From positions 2,513,313 through 2,539,260 of the forward strand of contig BFEA01000067.1 of assembly GCA_003427395.1 (NCBI GenBank): a DNA stretch of 25,948 nucleotides, read 5' to 3'. This DNA is from Chara braunii. Its lineage: Eukaryota > Streptophyta > Charophyceae > Charales > Characeae. The translations under genes were made by a program, and so were the position numbers. Below the pieces are notes generated by a model. It did no database searches. It was given only the letters and a program-made list of their open reading frames with translations, and had not been told where the DNA came from. The stretch's first letter is position 1. Each line of letters begins with the position of its first letter. Positions 18,488 to 25,948 of this stretch are shown here, piece after piece.

Positions 18488-19374
18488 TTTCAAGAGTTCG
18501 TCTAGCACTGTCAGACTCCTGGATTTGCATCAAGTGCTGTAGTCGCTGCACTGACTCCGGACTCTCTACTCTCGTGAGCATTCTTGACTGTCGGACAGAC
18601 ACTACACGACAGGGCAGCGGCGATTTGTCCGCCGAGACCGGAGGCCAACTCTCGAATTTGCAAACCGCATGAAGGGAGCTGTAGGCCTCTTTTGAAAAAA
18701 AAACTCCTGCAGGCGGGAACTGTGGAAACTTCAAGAGTCTTCCGATGGGCCATTTCTGACACCTCTTGAACACCTCTTGAAGCGCAGGACCTAGAGCCGT
18801 TTTCCACAGTTAGTGCAGCGACGACGCGGGGGCTCACTGCACTACTCTAGACTCTCGAAGTTTTGAGAGTGGGTCTTCGCTGCACTTACTCTCCATCGGG
18901 AAACTCTCGAAACCCGATCGAGAGCTGTCAGATGCCATGCTACAAGGCCACTCTCGAAACGTCGAGAGTCTCCCGCCTGCAAAAACCGAATTTGCAAGTG
19001 TCCTCGGGAGTTGCCCGCCCACAGGCTCGTTTTTGGAGAGTGGACCTCCTGTCCCGGCGGCCAGACTCTGTCCCATAGTGCAGTGGTGCAGCTCTTCTGT
19101 CAAGTCTTTTCGAGAGTTGAGATAGTGTCACAGGTTCTAGAGTAAGTGCAGTCAAGGCAGGTATTTCGAGAGTCTCTCCTCTCTGACAATGCTAGTCGAA
19201 CTCTCGAAATATTTCGAGAGTCTAGAGTAGTGCAGAGAGGCACTCACTCTCGACGTTTTCGAGCGTGAATCTGACAGCTCTTGAATAGAAAAATCCAGGA
19301 TGTGGCATCAAGAGTTAGTGCAGCGGTGATGAACTCTTGATTTTTCAAGCTTCAAGAGTAGCGCAGCGAGGCCC
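18488..19374. mobile_element. palindromic DNA transposon, family A copy 3 (A3), 5'-truncated, containing element C
   Basis: The left terminal repeat is missing: the match to A1 begins at TTTCAAGAGTTCGTCTAG. The interior follows the A order (CATTCTTGACTGTCGGACAG, GTTAGTGCAGCGA). Element C interrupts it at 18838-19240. A resumes with CTCACTCTCGACGTTTTCGA and ends AGCGCAGCGAGGCCC at 19374. It has no coding capacity. Confidence 0.8.
18838..19240. mobile_element. palindromic DNA transposon, family C, inserted in A3
   Basis: This insertion is about 403 bp. The left end reads GCTCACTGCACTACTCTAGA then CTCTCGAA; the right end is the inverse of CCTCTCTGCACTACTCTAGA then CTCTCGAA, giving terminal repeats of roughly 30 bases. 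The interior is rich in stems such as CTCTCGAAATATTTCGAGAG and ACTCTCGAAACGTCGAGAGT. The exact edges and target duplication are unclear because the left boundary has extra GC bases. Confidence 0.7.
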
Positions 19375-19442
19375 TATGGCCGTCCCTCGTCCTGACTTTA
19401 GGGGAAAACCAAAACAAAAACTAACAAACAAACAATTGGCAG

Positions 19443-19473
<31 letters not shown>

Positions 19474-19612
19474 TTTAGAGAAGCTCAGATCATTTTATTT
19501 CAGAAGAGCAACAGGGGCCCGGGAAGACACCCCACAAATCAACCCTATACAGATACATGCTCGGGCCCTTACCCAGCTGTAGGTTCTTGGGAACCGTATC
19601 CACTGTCCCTCT
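19443..19612 (-). mobile_element. poly(A)-tailed, head-type element
   Basis: On the minus strand a diverged head (GGGACAGTGGATACGGTTCC, then CTGGGTAAGGGCC) is followed by about 100 bases, two AATAAA-type signals (CTGAAATAAAAT; TAAATAAATTT), and a 24-base A tail (T run 19443-19466). Gross structure matches the 13606-13799 element, including CCCGGCC or CCCGGGCC before the polyadenylation signal. It has no open frame of note. Confidence 0.6.
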
Positions 19613-19779
19613 ACTACACTGTTCTCTGAAAAATTACAGAAAAAAGGAAGCCTCTGAGAGGCTGATCTTCAAACTTACTCTTTTGAGACTTGTGAGCTCT
19701 TATGTTGTAATAACTACCACAACCACCTTCGCCTATGCCATTTTCTAGTTGTCCCCTTCAAGGTGGAGAACTAAAGCGC

Positions 19780-20240
19780 TCTCCGTGCCCTGTTGGGGAG
19801 AGTAGCCAGGGCGCGAAGCATAGCCTGCCTTTTGCAGTAAACTTCACTAATCTGGACTCTCTCCCCCACGTGTCCCAATACCACTTTCTGTGATCTGCAG
19901 CCTTCCCTTTACCCACCCTTCGAAACCAGTCACTGCTGATAGTTAAGCGAATCTGCTGAGTAATTCGCCTTTTGCAGTAAACTTCACTAATCTGGACTCT
20001 CTCCCCCACATGTCCCAATACCACTTTCTGTGATCTGCAGCCTTCCCTTTACCCACCCTTCGAAACCAGTCACTGCTGATAGTTAAGCGAATCTGCTGAG
20101 TAATCTTATTCTTAATTACCCGATCTGAGATGTACTTGCTTTTGAACAACTGATCATTTCTATGGTCCCATATTACCTTCATAACAATTGCCCTTACTGC
20201 CTGAGCTCCATATAACCACTCTCCTGACCTTGCCCCTGAA
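19780..20240 (-). pseudogene. non-LTR retrotransposon (LINE) C-terminal remnant
   Basis: The minus-strand frame in 19943-20527 contains, in its last third, VMKVIWDHRNDQLFKSKYI followed by ITQQIRLTISSDWFRR. This resembles the region after the reverse transcriptase in plant-type LINEs, where a W..RN..F motif is common. No reverse transcriptase core (such as YxDD) is in the window. The frame is broken: a 140-bp tandem duplication at its 3' end shifts the reading frame between copies. The N-terminal part of the frame (from about 20250 upward) does not look like the same protein. The family call rests on this short motif and is moderate. Confidence 0.45.
19827..20106. repeat. recent 140-bp tandem duplication
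   Basis: Copy 1 (19827-19966) and copy 2 (19967-20106) are nearly identical. One visible difference is CACGTG against CACATG. The near-identity implies the duplication is young compared with the other repeats in the window. Confidence 0.9.
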
Positions 20241-20407
20241 TGTGCATACTGTGGATTTTCGCATACATGTGGCGAGGCCCGGAGGCAAACTGTCCAGCCG
20301 GCAGGCTGCATGTGCGCGGGCAGGGGCATTCTGCAGGCTGGTAGGGTGGCCAGAGCCCACCTTGACAGGTTCGAAGACTGCCGCCAGCCTCCTGCAGGCT
20401 GCCTAAT

Positions 20408-20497
20408 AACATTTATAAGGCCCCCAACTGAGAAAGGGGTGTGTCGTCTACAACTAAAGGGGGCGGGTCCACCCTTAAAAAAAACATTTATAAGGCC
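20408..20497. mobile_element. 60-bp A-tailed insertion flanked by 15-bp direct repeats
   Basis: AACATTTATAAGGCC occurs at 20408-20422 and 20483-20497. The 60 bases between them begin CCCAACTGAG and end CCCTTAAAAA. An A-ended insert between 15-bp direct repeats is the signature of LINE-mediated retroposition. The insert is too short to identify and has no recognised RNA counterpart. Confidence 0.6.
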
Positions 20498-20676
20498 ATC
20501 TATTTCAACTTGCAATGGCCATCTCACTCAGATTCCCTCACCCACTATGACGGGCACCACCATGCACCCTCTTTTCTCCTCCCTTACCCCGAACATAGTA
20601 CACACTTGCACTCCCATGCATGCACACACACGCACACAGACACACACATGGGCACATGCACATGCAGACAGTCTCT

Positions 20677-20684
20677 CTCTCTCA

Positions 20685-20759
<75 letters not shown>

Positions 20760-20774
20760 CGAGAGCGAGCGAGC

Positions 20775-20836
<62 letters not shown>
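20677..20836. repeat. compound microsatellite (CT)n-(CA)n-(GA)n
   Basis: CT repeats (about 20672-20702) pass into CA repeats (about 20702-20757) and, after a short GAGC spacer, GA repeats (about 20779-20834). The compound tract ends 15 bases from the stop codon of the glycosyltransferase gene, so it probably lies in that gene's 3' UTR. Confidence 0.95.
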
Positions 20837-20848
20837 CTCTCCCATATC

Positions 20849-22004
20849 TCAATGGTATGGGTGAATGTGACCGGGAGAGCTGTCGTGGTTTGTACTCTGG
20901 TTAATACTACGGTAGGTAGTAGTATTAAGCGATCTGAGCAGTTGTCTGAGTGCGTCGATATCAGCATAGACGGGCAATGTCCTTGAGTAGGTTTTGCACG
21001 ACCTTAAATGATAGCAGCCATCCCATCCGAGAGGAGAGTAGAGGGACATGATGGGCGAATCTGGTGGCAACAGCCCCAGTATTTCATAACGCTGAATACG
21101 CGCGGCTTGGAGTACGTTTCTCAAAATTGTCGTGTGATAGAGATAAGGAAACACCTCCACGATGACGGCATGTGGGCGCGCGAACAAGAAGACCATGTTC
21201 TGCGCTCCATGAGAGGTCACTACAAAGTCCTCCGACGCCACCGCACCCACTTGGTGACAGAAGTCCCCTCTCCCACTCCGACGAGTCAGCGCAGGAACAT
21301 GCAGCTCCTCTTCTAACACCTGCTTAATTGCCGGCACATTGGCGAATCGCCGCGTAGGTGAGGATCGATCCAAGACGACCGATTGGATGATCGGACGGCT
21401 AGATACGACGTTGGGAATGTTGCAGTGTTTGAGGACGCGGCTCCTCATCCACTCGTGGGTGTCAGGATCTGGCACGTACCTGCCGTTAGAACCGGCCGAA
21501 AACAGAATGGCATCTTCGAAACAGACCGGAGGATCGTTGGGTCCAGGGAGAGGAAGAAAGACGACAGAGGATTGGAAGCCAAGGGCCAGGATCAATCCTT
21601 GAGCCCAAGTGGAGAGCAAATCGAATGAACCAAACCAATAGAAAGAGGAGTTGGTTAGACCGAATCTGTGAATCAAGAGGAAAGCAGGGAGGATCTTCTC
21701 AGTCTCGTGATGAGGATTGGGTCTTCCGTAGGGAATAAGTCTCATGTCAGCAACCAAGGACAGGCCAGGAACCCATCGTCCACAAGGACTACTACTACCG
21801 GTAGTAGTAGGCTTCTGTCTACCCATATCCATCATGATGGGAGGCAAACTGACTGAATGACTAGTAGTAGTAGGCTGCTCTATACCCATATCCATCATGA
21901 TGGATGGCAAGCTGGCTGACTCAGTCGTGTCACTGAAAGGCTTGGCAGCTTCCCAGATGGACTGATCATCGTTTTTCACAATGGAGCGTCTCTCATCACC
22001 CTCT

Positions 22005-22035
<31 letters not shown>

Positions 22036-23503
22036 CCTCTCCCTCTCCGTGAGCAGTGAGGCTCCCATGTGCCCCGCTTGCTGTCTGGGTTTCGGCAAGC
22101 GACTTCGCCCAATCAGGCCTCGCAATTTGTGATGAAGAATGTGAAGAAACAGCAGCATCAGAAGAAGATGAAAAAGGAGGAGGAGGAGGAGGAGGAGGAG
22201 GAGGTCTTGGGCAATGGCCTTCCACAACAGGAATAGTAATCCTCTCTCCATCAAAGCGCATGAACTTTGGGAGTTCGATTGCTGGCTTGGAAGGACGAGG
22301 ACCGTCGATACGAGATGATTGCCTTTGGCTATGGTGGGGTTCGACATGTCCGTCCTGCTGAGGCTGCTGGTAAGTTTTACCAGTGTTAACCTCCGTGGCT
22401 ATGGCTGGTCTGGGCATGTTCGTAATGCCGGCTATGGCTGGTCTGGACATGGCTCGTCGTGTCGATGTCGATGGCGATGGCGATGACGATGACGTTGTCG
22501 ACATTTCGCTCTCTGGTACCTTGAAGCCGGAGCTAAGCTCCATGGCCGCCAACAGACCGTCGGCTTTATCTTCCTCTATCCGACTGACTATGGATTCCAA
22601 ACCACCATAGCCATGATCTTCCTCGTTCAGCTTCAGACTTGGTCGTGCTTCGTCTTCTTCGATTCTCAGCCCTTGGTAGTTTACTTCTGATTCCGCTTGG
22701 CAGAGAGTGACCTGCCGCCGACTGAAACACAACCCTCTCACCCTCGGATAACAATCTGATCTACGGTTAGTAGTGCACATCCTGTCCTCGTAGATCTCAT
22801 AGCCGGGGAGCTTAACAGCGTCATCTTGAAGTTCTTCTGCTTCCTCGTGCTTCGACGATGGACCCTGTCTCCGCTGAGCCATGGACTCTGCCCCACCCTC
22901 AGGAGGGGATTTCCTTGAACCCTCTGCACCACCCTCTCTTTCACTCTCATGGAACTGCCCCCAATTCCAACCCCCTCCCCATCCCCCCTCTTCTCTCTTT
23001 TGCTCTCCTCCTCCTCCTCCTCCTCCTCCTCCTCCTCCTCCTTCCACGGACTTGTTGGATTGTTGTGAGTCGATGACAGCATTGTTGGCTTGGCTTGTCG
23101 GGACCCGCCATGCCCTGTAGGACAGCGAACTGCAATCGCGATCGAGACTGTAGAGTCCCGATAGGAAGCTCATCCACCTTCCTTGACCATCCGCAGCGTT
23201 GGGTTGAAGAAGAATGATCGAGCTCGTAGAGCCGCATTGAGTCGGGACAGACCAGAATGAGGCGGGCGAAGGGGGGGTAATACTCAACACCAGGAGGGAC
23301 ATGAGGACCAGAAACGATAGCAGGCAAAGGGTCTTACGTGTCAATCGCCCCTTCGTCCACGTGGCAATGTTTGCTCGCACGTGGGGAGCAATGGATGATG
23401 AACTTCCTCGCAGAGTCTGATAGTCCGCCGACCCTGCCTCGTCGGGATACGGATCCTCCATCTCGTCGCCAGTGGGGGGCCGCTGAGGAAACGGTTTCGA
23501 CAT
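20849..23503 (-). CDS. GT61-like (DUF563) type II Golgi glycosyltransferase
   Basis: This is an 884-residue open frame without introns. A short cytosolic N-terminus is followed by one hydrophobic signal anchor (about 58-76), so the enzyme probably sits in the Golgi with a lumenal C-terminus. A Cys-rich patch at 242-268 (RRSDCYPRVRGLC) recalls the CxxxxxRSDxC region of plant GT61 enzymes. The catalytic half spans about 598-850: LDRSSPTRRFAN (711-722) is the R-S-x-x-R-x-x-N motif, and VVTSHGAQNMVFLFARPHAV then EVFP (761-785) is the HGA/P-type motif. GT61 includes beta-1,2-xylosyltransferases and xylan arabinosyl- and xylosyltransferases; donor and acceptor cannot be read here. Residues 329-570 are a low-complexity insert (Ser/Thr, poly-Pro 434-443, EGEGEG, two copies of a 21-residue IMMDMG unit), and poly-Gly lies at 155-166, making it much longer than usual GT61 proteins. 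The start Met at 23503 precedes the anchor sensibly. Confidence 0.8.
21795..21925 (-). repeat. 63-bp in-frame duplication inside the glycosyltransferase
   Basis: ACCCATATCCATCATGATGG occurs at 21821 and 21884, 63 bases apart, giving two copies of a 21-residue unit (SLPxIMMDMG and PTTT). The core CCATCATGATGG is a perfect palindrome. The duplication lies in the disordered stretch just before the catalytic domain. Confidence 0.85.
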
Positions 23504-23539
23504 AGTCGCTCGTAGTAGTTGTACCTATTTTTAGATTTT

Positions 23540-23644
23540 CCAAAAAGATAAAAGGAGAGAAAAAAAAGACAATTCCAAAAAGATAAAAGGAGAGAAAAAA
23601 AAGACAATTCCAAAAAGATAAAAGGAGAGAAAAAAAAAGGACAA
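23540..23644. repeat. three 35-bp tandem repeats upstream of the glycosyltransferase
   Basis: Units start at 23540, 23575 and 23610. Each reads CCAAAAAGATAAAAGGAGAG followed by an A run and GACAATT. On the coding strand this is a CT-rich tract 37-140 bases before the start codon, where a 5' UTR or core promoter would lie. Its influence on expression is unknown. Confidence 0.9.
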
Positions 23645-23709
23645 AAGCAAGGAAAGAAAATGTCGTTGAAATGGTCAGTGACATGGAGCACGCAAAAATG
23701 TTAAATGAG

Positions 23710-23720
23710 ACTTTATTTAG
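23710..23720 (-). promoter_or_regulatory. weak TATA-like candidate
   Basis: The minus strand reads CTAAATAAAG about 210 bases before the glycosyltransferase start codon. It is one of several A/T-rich words in this stretch, so the call is tentative. Confidence 0.2.
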
Positions 23721-23824
23721 CTTTTTTTTTTAATAAAGAAAAAGTAAAGTAAATAAAAAATAAATGAAATAAATGCTCCATTCTTACGGCAGGTAGTCGT
23801 CGTGGAACGCTGCCTGCACTCTCT

Positions 23825-24060
23825 CTACGATGTTCGCCCGAATCGAACGCATTCGAACGCATCGAACGCAGTGCAGTCATTCTCGCTGTATCTGGACTGA
23901 CAGTTGACCGGAATTCAGCACGGGCATTATGGCTGTATCTGGACGGAAAGTTGGCCCGAATACAGCACGGTCATTGTCGCTATATCTGGACTGAAAGTTG
24001 ACCCGCATTCATCTAAACCGACCGATTATACTTTCTGTAGTCGGGTGAAGACGGTAGTCC
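23825..24060. mobile_element. terminal-inverted-repeat element with three internal 47-bp units
   Basis: The right end GAAGACGGTAGTCC (24047-24060) is identical to 25935-25948. The left end (CTACGATGTTCGCCCGAATC near 23825) is a diverged inverse of the same terminus. The interior has three 47-bp units starting at 23878, 23925 and 23972, each with GCTGTATCTGGACNGAAAGTT-like sequence. GAACGCAT is repeated near 23847-23870. It is non-coding and lies about 320 bases upstream of the glycosyltransferase start. Confidence 0.65.
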
Positions 24061-24239
24061 GGCAAGTCTGAGATGTTCACCATAGTGTGAGCGCATGCCC
24101 TCAGTCTTCATCGGGACCAGAAAGACGTCTAGATACATTTGGAATGTTATGTCCTGGGGCGAGGTCCAGATTCTCGGGATGTTTTTCAAACAAGGGGTGT
24201 GACTGACAGACTACTGACAAGCAAGGATCGGACAAGGCC

Positions 24240-25300
24240 GCCGACTCTTCTTCTTCTTCTTCTTCTTCTTCTTCTTCTTCTTCTTCTTCTTCTTCTTCTG
24301 CTGCTGCTGCTGCTGCTCCTGCTGTTGGTTCTGGTTCTGGTTCTGGTTCTGCTGTCGCCGACTCTTCTTCTTCTCCTCTTCTACTACTACTACTCCAATT
24401 CTTATTTTCCGTGTCAGCTGCTTCTTCTTCTTCTGATCTTACCTTCTTCTTCTTTCTTGGTCTTCATCAGTCTCTTCGCCTTCCTGTCGTTTTATCTTCC
24501 ATTGATAAGTACGATCCCGCTTATGGTTCCTCTTCTTCCTCTTCTTCTTCTTCGCCTCCTCCTCCTGTCTTCGTCTTCTTCTTCTTCTTCTTCTTCTTCT
24601 TCTTCTTCTTCTTCTTCTTCTTCTTCTTCTTTCTCGTTCGCTCCTCCGATTCTGATTTGCCTGTGCTCTAGCACGTCCGTTTCTGGTATTCTTCTTCTCC
24701 TTCGTGTGCTCTTATCTCCGCTTACGATGCAAACGTGTGATACAGGAACCTCCTGCCTTCTCCTCCTGCCTTCTCCTCCTGCCTTCTCCTCCTCCTCCTC
24801 CTCCTCCTCCTCCTCCTCCTATTTTCTCCCTAACTCCGATTCCAATTGACCTCTTGTGCCCCAGCGAATCTTTACCCGCCCTTTGCTTGCTATGTTTCTT
24901 CTTTTTTTTCTCCTTTTTCCTGAGTATTGTACAATGTACATGCCCTTTTAGAATGCAAAGTTTGAGAAGCATGTACTGAAAACAATTCGGCCATTGTTTG
25001 TCATTCTTCTTCTTCTTCTTCCTTTTTCTTCTTCCTTCTTCTTCTTCCTTCCCTTTGTTGAACTCAGACTCCAACATACCTGCCATGTTGCGGATCCTCT
25101 CCCTTTTCTCCTCATTTCTTCTCCTCCGGCTCCTCCTCCTCCTCCTCCTCCGTCCACCTTCTTCTTCTCCTTCTTCTCCGTCTTCTTCTTATACAAGGTT
25201 CCATCAAAAGGAGAAGAAGAATAAGAGGAGAGGAAGAATAAGAGGAGAAGGCGGAAGGAGGAGGAGGAGGAGGAGAAGGAGGAGGAGGAGGACCCTTGCA
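24240..25300. repeat. polypyrimidine/polypurine trinucleotide-repeat region
   Basis: The plus strand is a long pyrimidine-rich tract: (TTC)n at about 24246-24300 and 24568-24632, (TGC)n at 24299-24318, (CTC)n at about 24787-24821, and mixed CTT/CTC to about 25192. It then turns purine-rich (25207-25293). Blocks resembling CTCCGATTCTGATTTGCCTG recur between the tracts (near 24645, 24828 and 25065), so the region may have grown by larger duplications. Frames through it (24139-24849 plus, 24712-25086 minus) encode Leu/Ser/Phe or Lys/Glu homopolymers and are not genes. Confidence 0.85.
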
Positions 25301-25391
25301 AGGTTCTCGCCAGCCCATACTTCCACGACTGTAGTGATTTGCACCGACTATCGTTTTCATCAGAACAGGGCCCCTAATTGCACGCCTTAGA

Positions 25392-25510
25392 AAAAGGGAA
25401 ATTGTCATATTTACACGGGTCCAAGGGATTTACGAAATTACCATGATAATGGGCCGCCCACCATGGCAGTTTCGTAAGTCCCTTGGAAATATTAGCATTT
25501 CCTTTCTCGA
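25392..25510. mobile_element. palindromic MITE-like element, about 120 bp
   Basis: The inner arms are 25421-25445 (CCAAGGGATTTACGAAATTA then CCATG) and 25462-25486, inverse copies with 22 of 25 matches and a 16-base loop. Weaker complementarity extends outward to about 25392 and 25510 (GGGAAATTG with GCATTTCC). No target duplication or coding sequence is evident. Confidence 0.65.
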
Positions 25511-25834
25511 TTGAATCCAGACATAATTGCCGTCAGATACATCCATTTACCACGCTGTATGTCCCTAATGGGCCTTATTTGGAGTAGAAGGACGGTCGGG
25601 TGTAAGATATAGCCATACGGAAGGGTGGGGAAAGCCATACGGAACAAAAAAAGTCATACCGGGTGAGGGCAACGAGCAATCGGGCTCTTCCGCTTACCGT
25701 CCGATCTGTGATGGTTTGAATGAATCGGATGGGAATGATCTTTAGGTTGGGGAAAAAAAAAAAACAAGGAAGGAGATGGATCACACCATTGCAGATCACA
25801 CCATTGCAGGTTGACGACCCAGCCGCCTCCACCG
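25511..25834. other. unassigned stretch with short repeats
   Basis: No gene is seen. GCCATACGG appears twice (near 25610 and 25635) with a third related TCATACCGG near 25652. A 15-bp unit (GATCACACCATTGCA) is duplicated in tandem near 25779-25809. There is a short A tract near 25752. Confidence 0.4.
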
Positions 25835-25945
25835 CTACCGTCTTCCCTCGAACACAACGCACCCTCATTTTGGCTGTATCTGGCCGGAAATATAGCTTGT
25901 ATACATTCATTTTTAGGGTGCGTTATGTTCGGGGGAAGACGGTAG
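25835..25945. mobile_element. 111-bp MITE with 31-bp terminal inverted repeats
   Basis: The left end CTACCGTCTTCCCTCGAACA (25835 on) and the right end, inverse of AGGGTGCGTTATGTTCGGGG (25915 on), form 31-bp inverted repeats with 29 matches. The 49-bp centre contains TTTTGGCTGTATCTGGCCGG, one copy of the unit found three times in the 23825-24060 element. The window ends 3 bases after the right repeat, so target duplication cannot be checked. Confidence 0.8.
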
Positions 25946-25948
25946 TCC

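Noticed and set aside
20310-20986. Plus-strand frames of 181-184 codons
   Set aside because: Most of their length is the compound CT/CA/GA microsatellite, and they run antisense to the end of the glycosyltransferase gene.
22003-23327. Shadow frames within the glycosyltransferase gene
   Set aside because: They overlap the long minus-strand gene and derive from its GGA/CCT and GAG/CTC repeat tracts.
23540-23644. CRISPR-like or regulatory array of 35-bp units
   Set aside because: Three contiguous A-rich copies without spacers are a plain minisatellite. A regulatory role cannot be read from the sequence.
24139-24849. Plus-strand frame of 236 codons
   Set aside because: It is almost entirely Leu, Ser, Phe and Pro runs from CTT/CTC repeats, and the other frames are equally open. 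It reflects composition, not coding.
24712-25408. Several minus-strand Lys/Glu/Gly-rich frames
   Set aside because: They are reverse-strand reads of the same trinucleotide repeats.

Overview
This window looks like gene-poor nuclear DNA from a large, repeat-rich eukaryotic genome, most likely of the green lineage. The evidence is a decayed Ty3/gypsy element with an integrase and a chromodomain-like tail (chromovirus type), a type II membrane glycosyltransferase that resembles GT61 (DUF563), a tRNA-derived SINE-like unit, several poly(A)-tailed retroposed units, several families of palindromic DNA transposons, and long microsatellites. A charophyte-type streptophyte alga would fit, but the sequence alone does not fix the species. 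There are no bacterial-style operons and no phage or CRISPR signals.

Layout. 1-1180: AT-rich non-coding DNA with simple repeats and a degenerate duplication. About 1190-3700: a 5'-truncated, minus-strand Ty3/gypsy remnant (integrase, GPY/F-like and chromodomain-like parts, polypurine tract, 3' LTR with TATA box). 4381-5030: a tRNA-derived SINE-like element. 5040-7440: no convincing gene, but two sets of tandem repeats. 7690-8140: a U2 snRNA 5' fragment with an A-rich tail, beside three copies of a short hairpin 'head' motif. 8719-9020: a poly(A)-tailed element with the same head, split by a 160-bp inverted-repeat insertion. 9020-12200: mostly unassigned, with a long CT microsatellite. 12420-13411: two related palindromic transposons (A1, B1) sharing an ATT target duplication. 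13606-14345: three more head-motif elements. 14600-16700: small direct and tandem repeats, no recognised gene. 17044-19374: a second palindromic-transposon cluster in which A2 sits inside B2 (TAA duplication) and C sits inside A3. 19443-20500: a head-type poly(A) element, a LINE C-terminal remnant with a 140-bp tandem duplication, and a 60-bp insertion flanked by 15-bp repeats. 20640-20836: microsatellites. 20849-23503: the only convincing intact gene, a minus-strand GT61-like glycosyltransferase. 23540-25948: upstream tandem repeats, two related terminal-inverted-repeat elements, a kilobase of polypyrimidine/polypurine DNA and another palindromic element.

The intact gene and the repeats do not form a pathway. 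The main interest is the mobile-element stratigraphy: nested insertions with readable target duplications, one insertion with a paralogous empty site in the same window, a chimeric U2 retropseudogene, and a terminal-repeat element that varies in its number of internal 47-bp units and lies about 320 bp upstream of the glycosyltransferase start codon.
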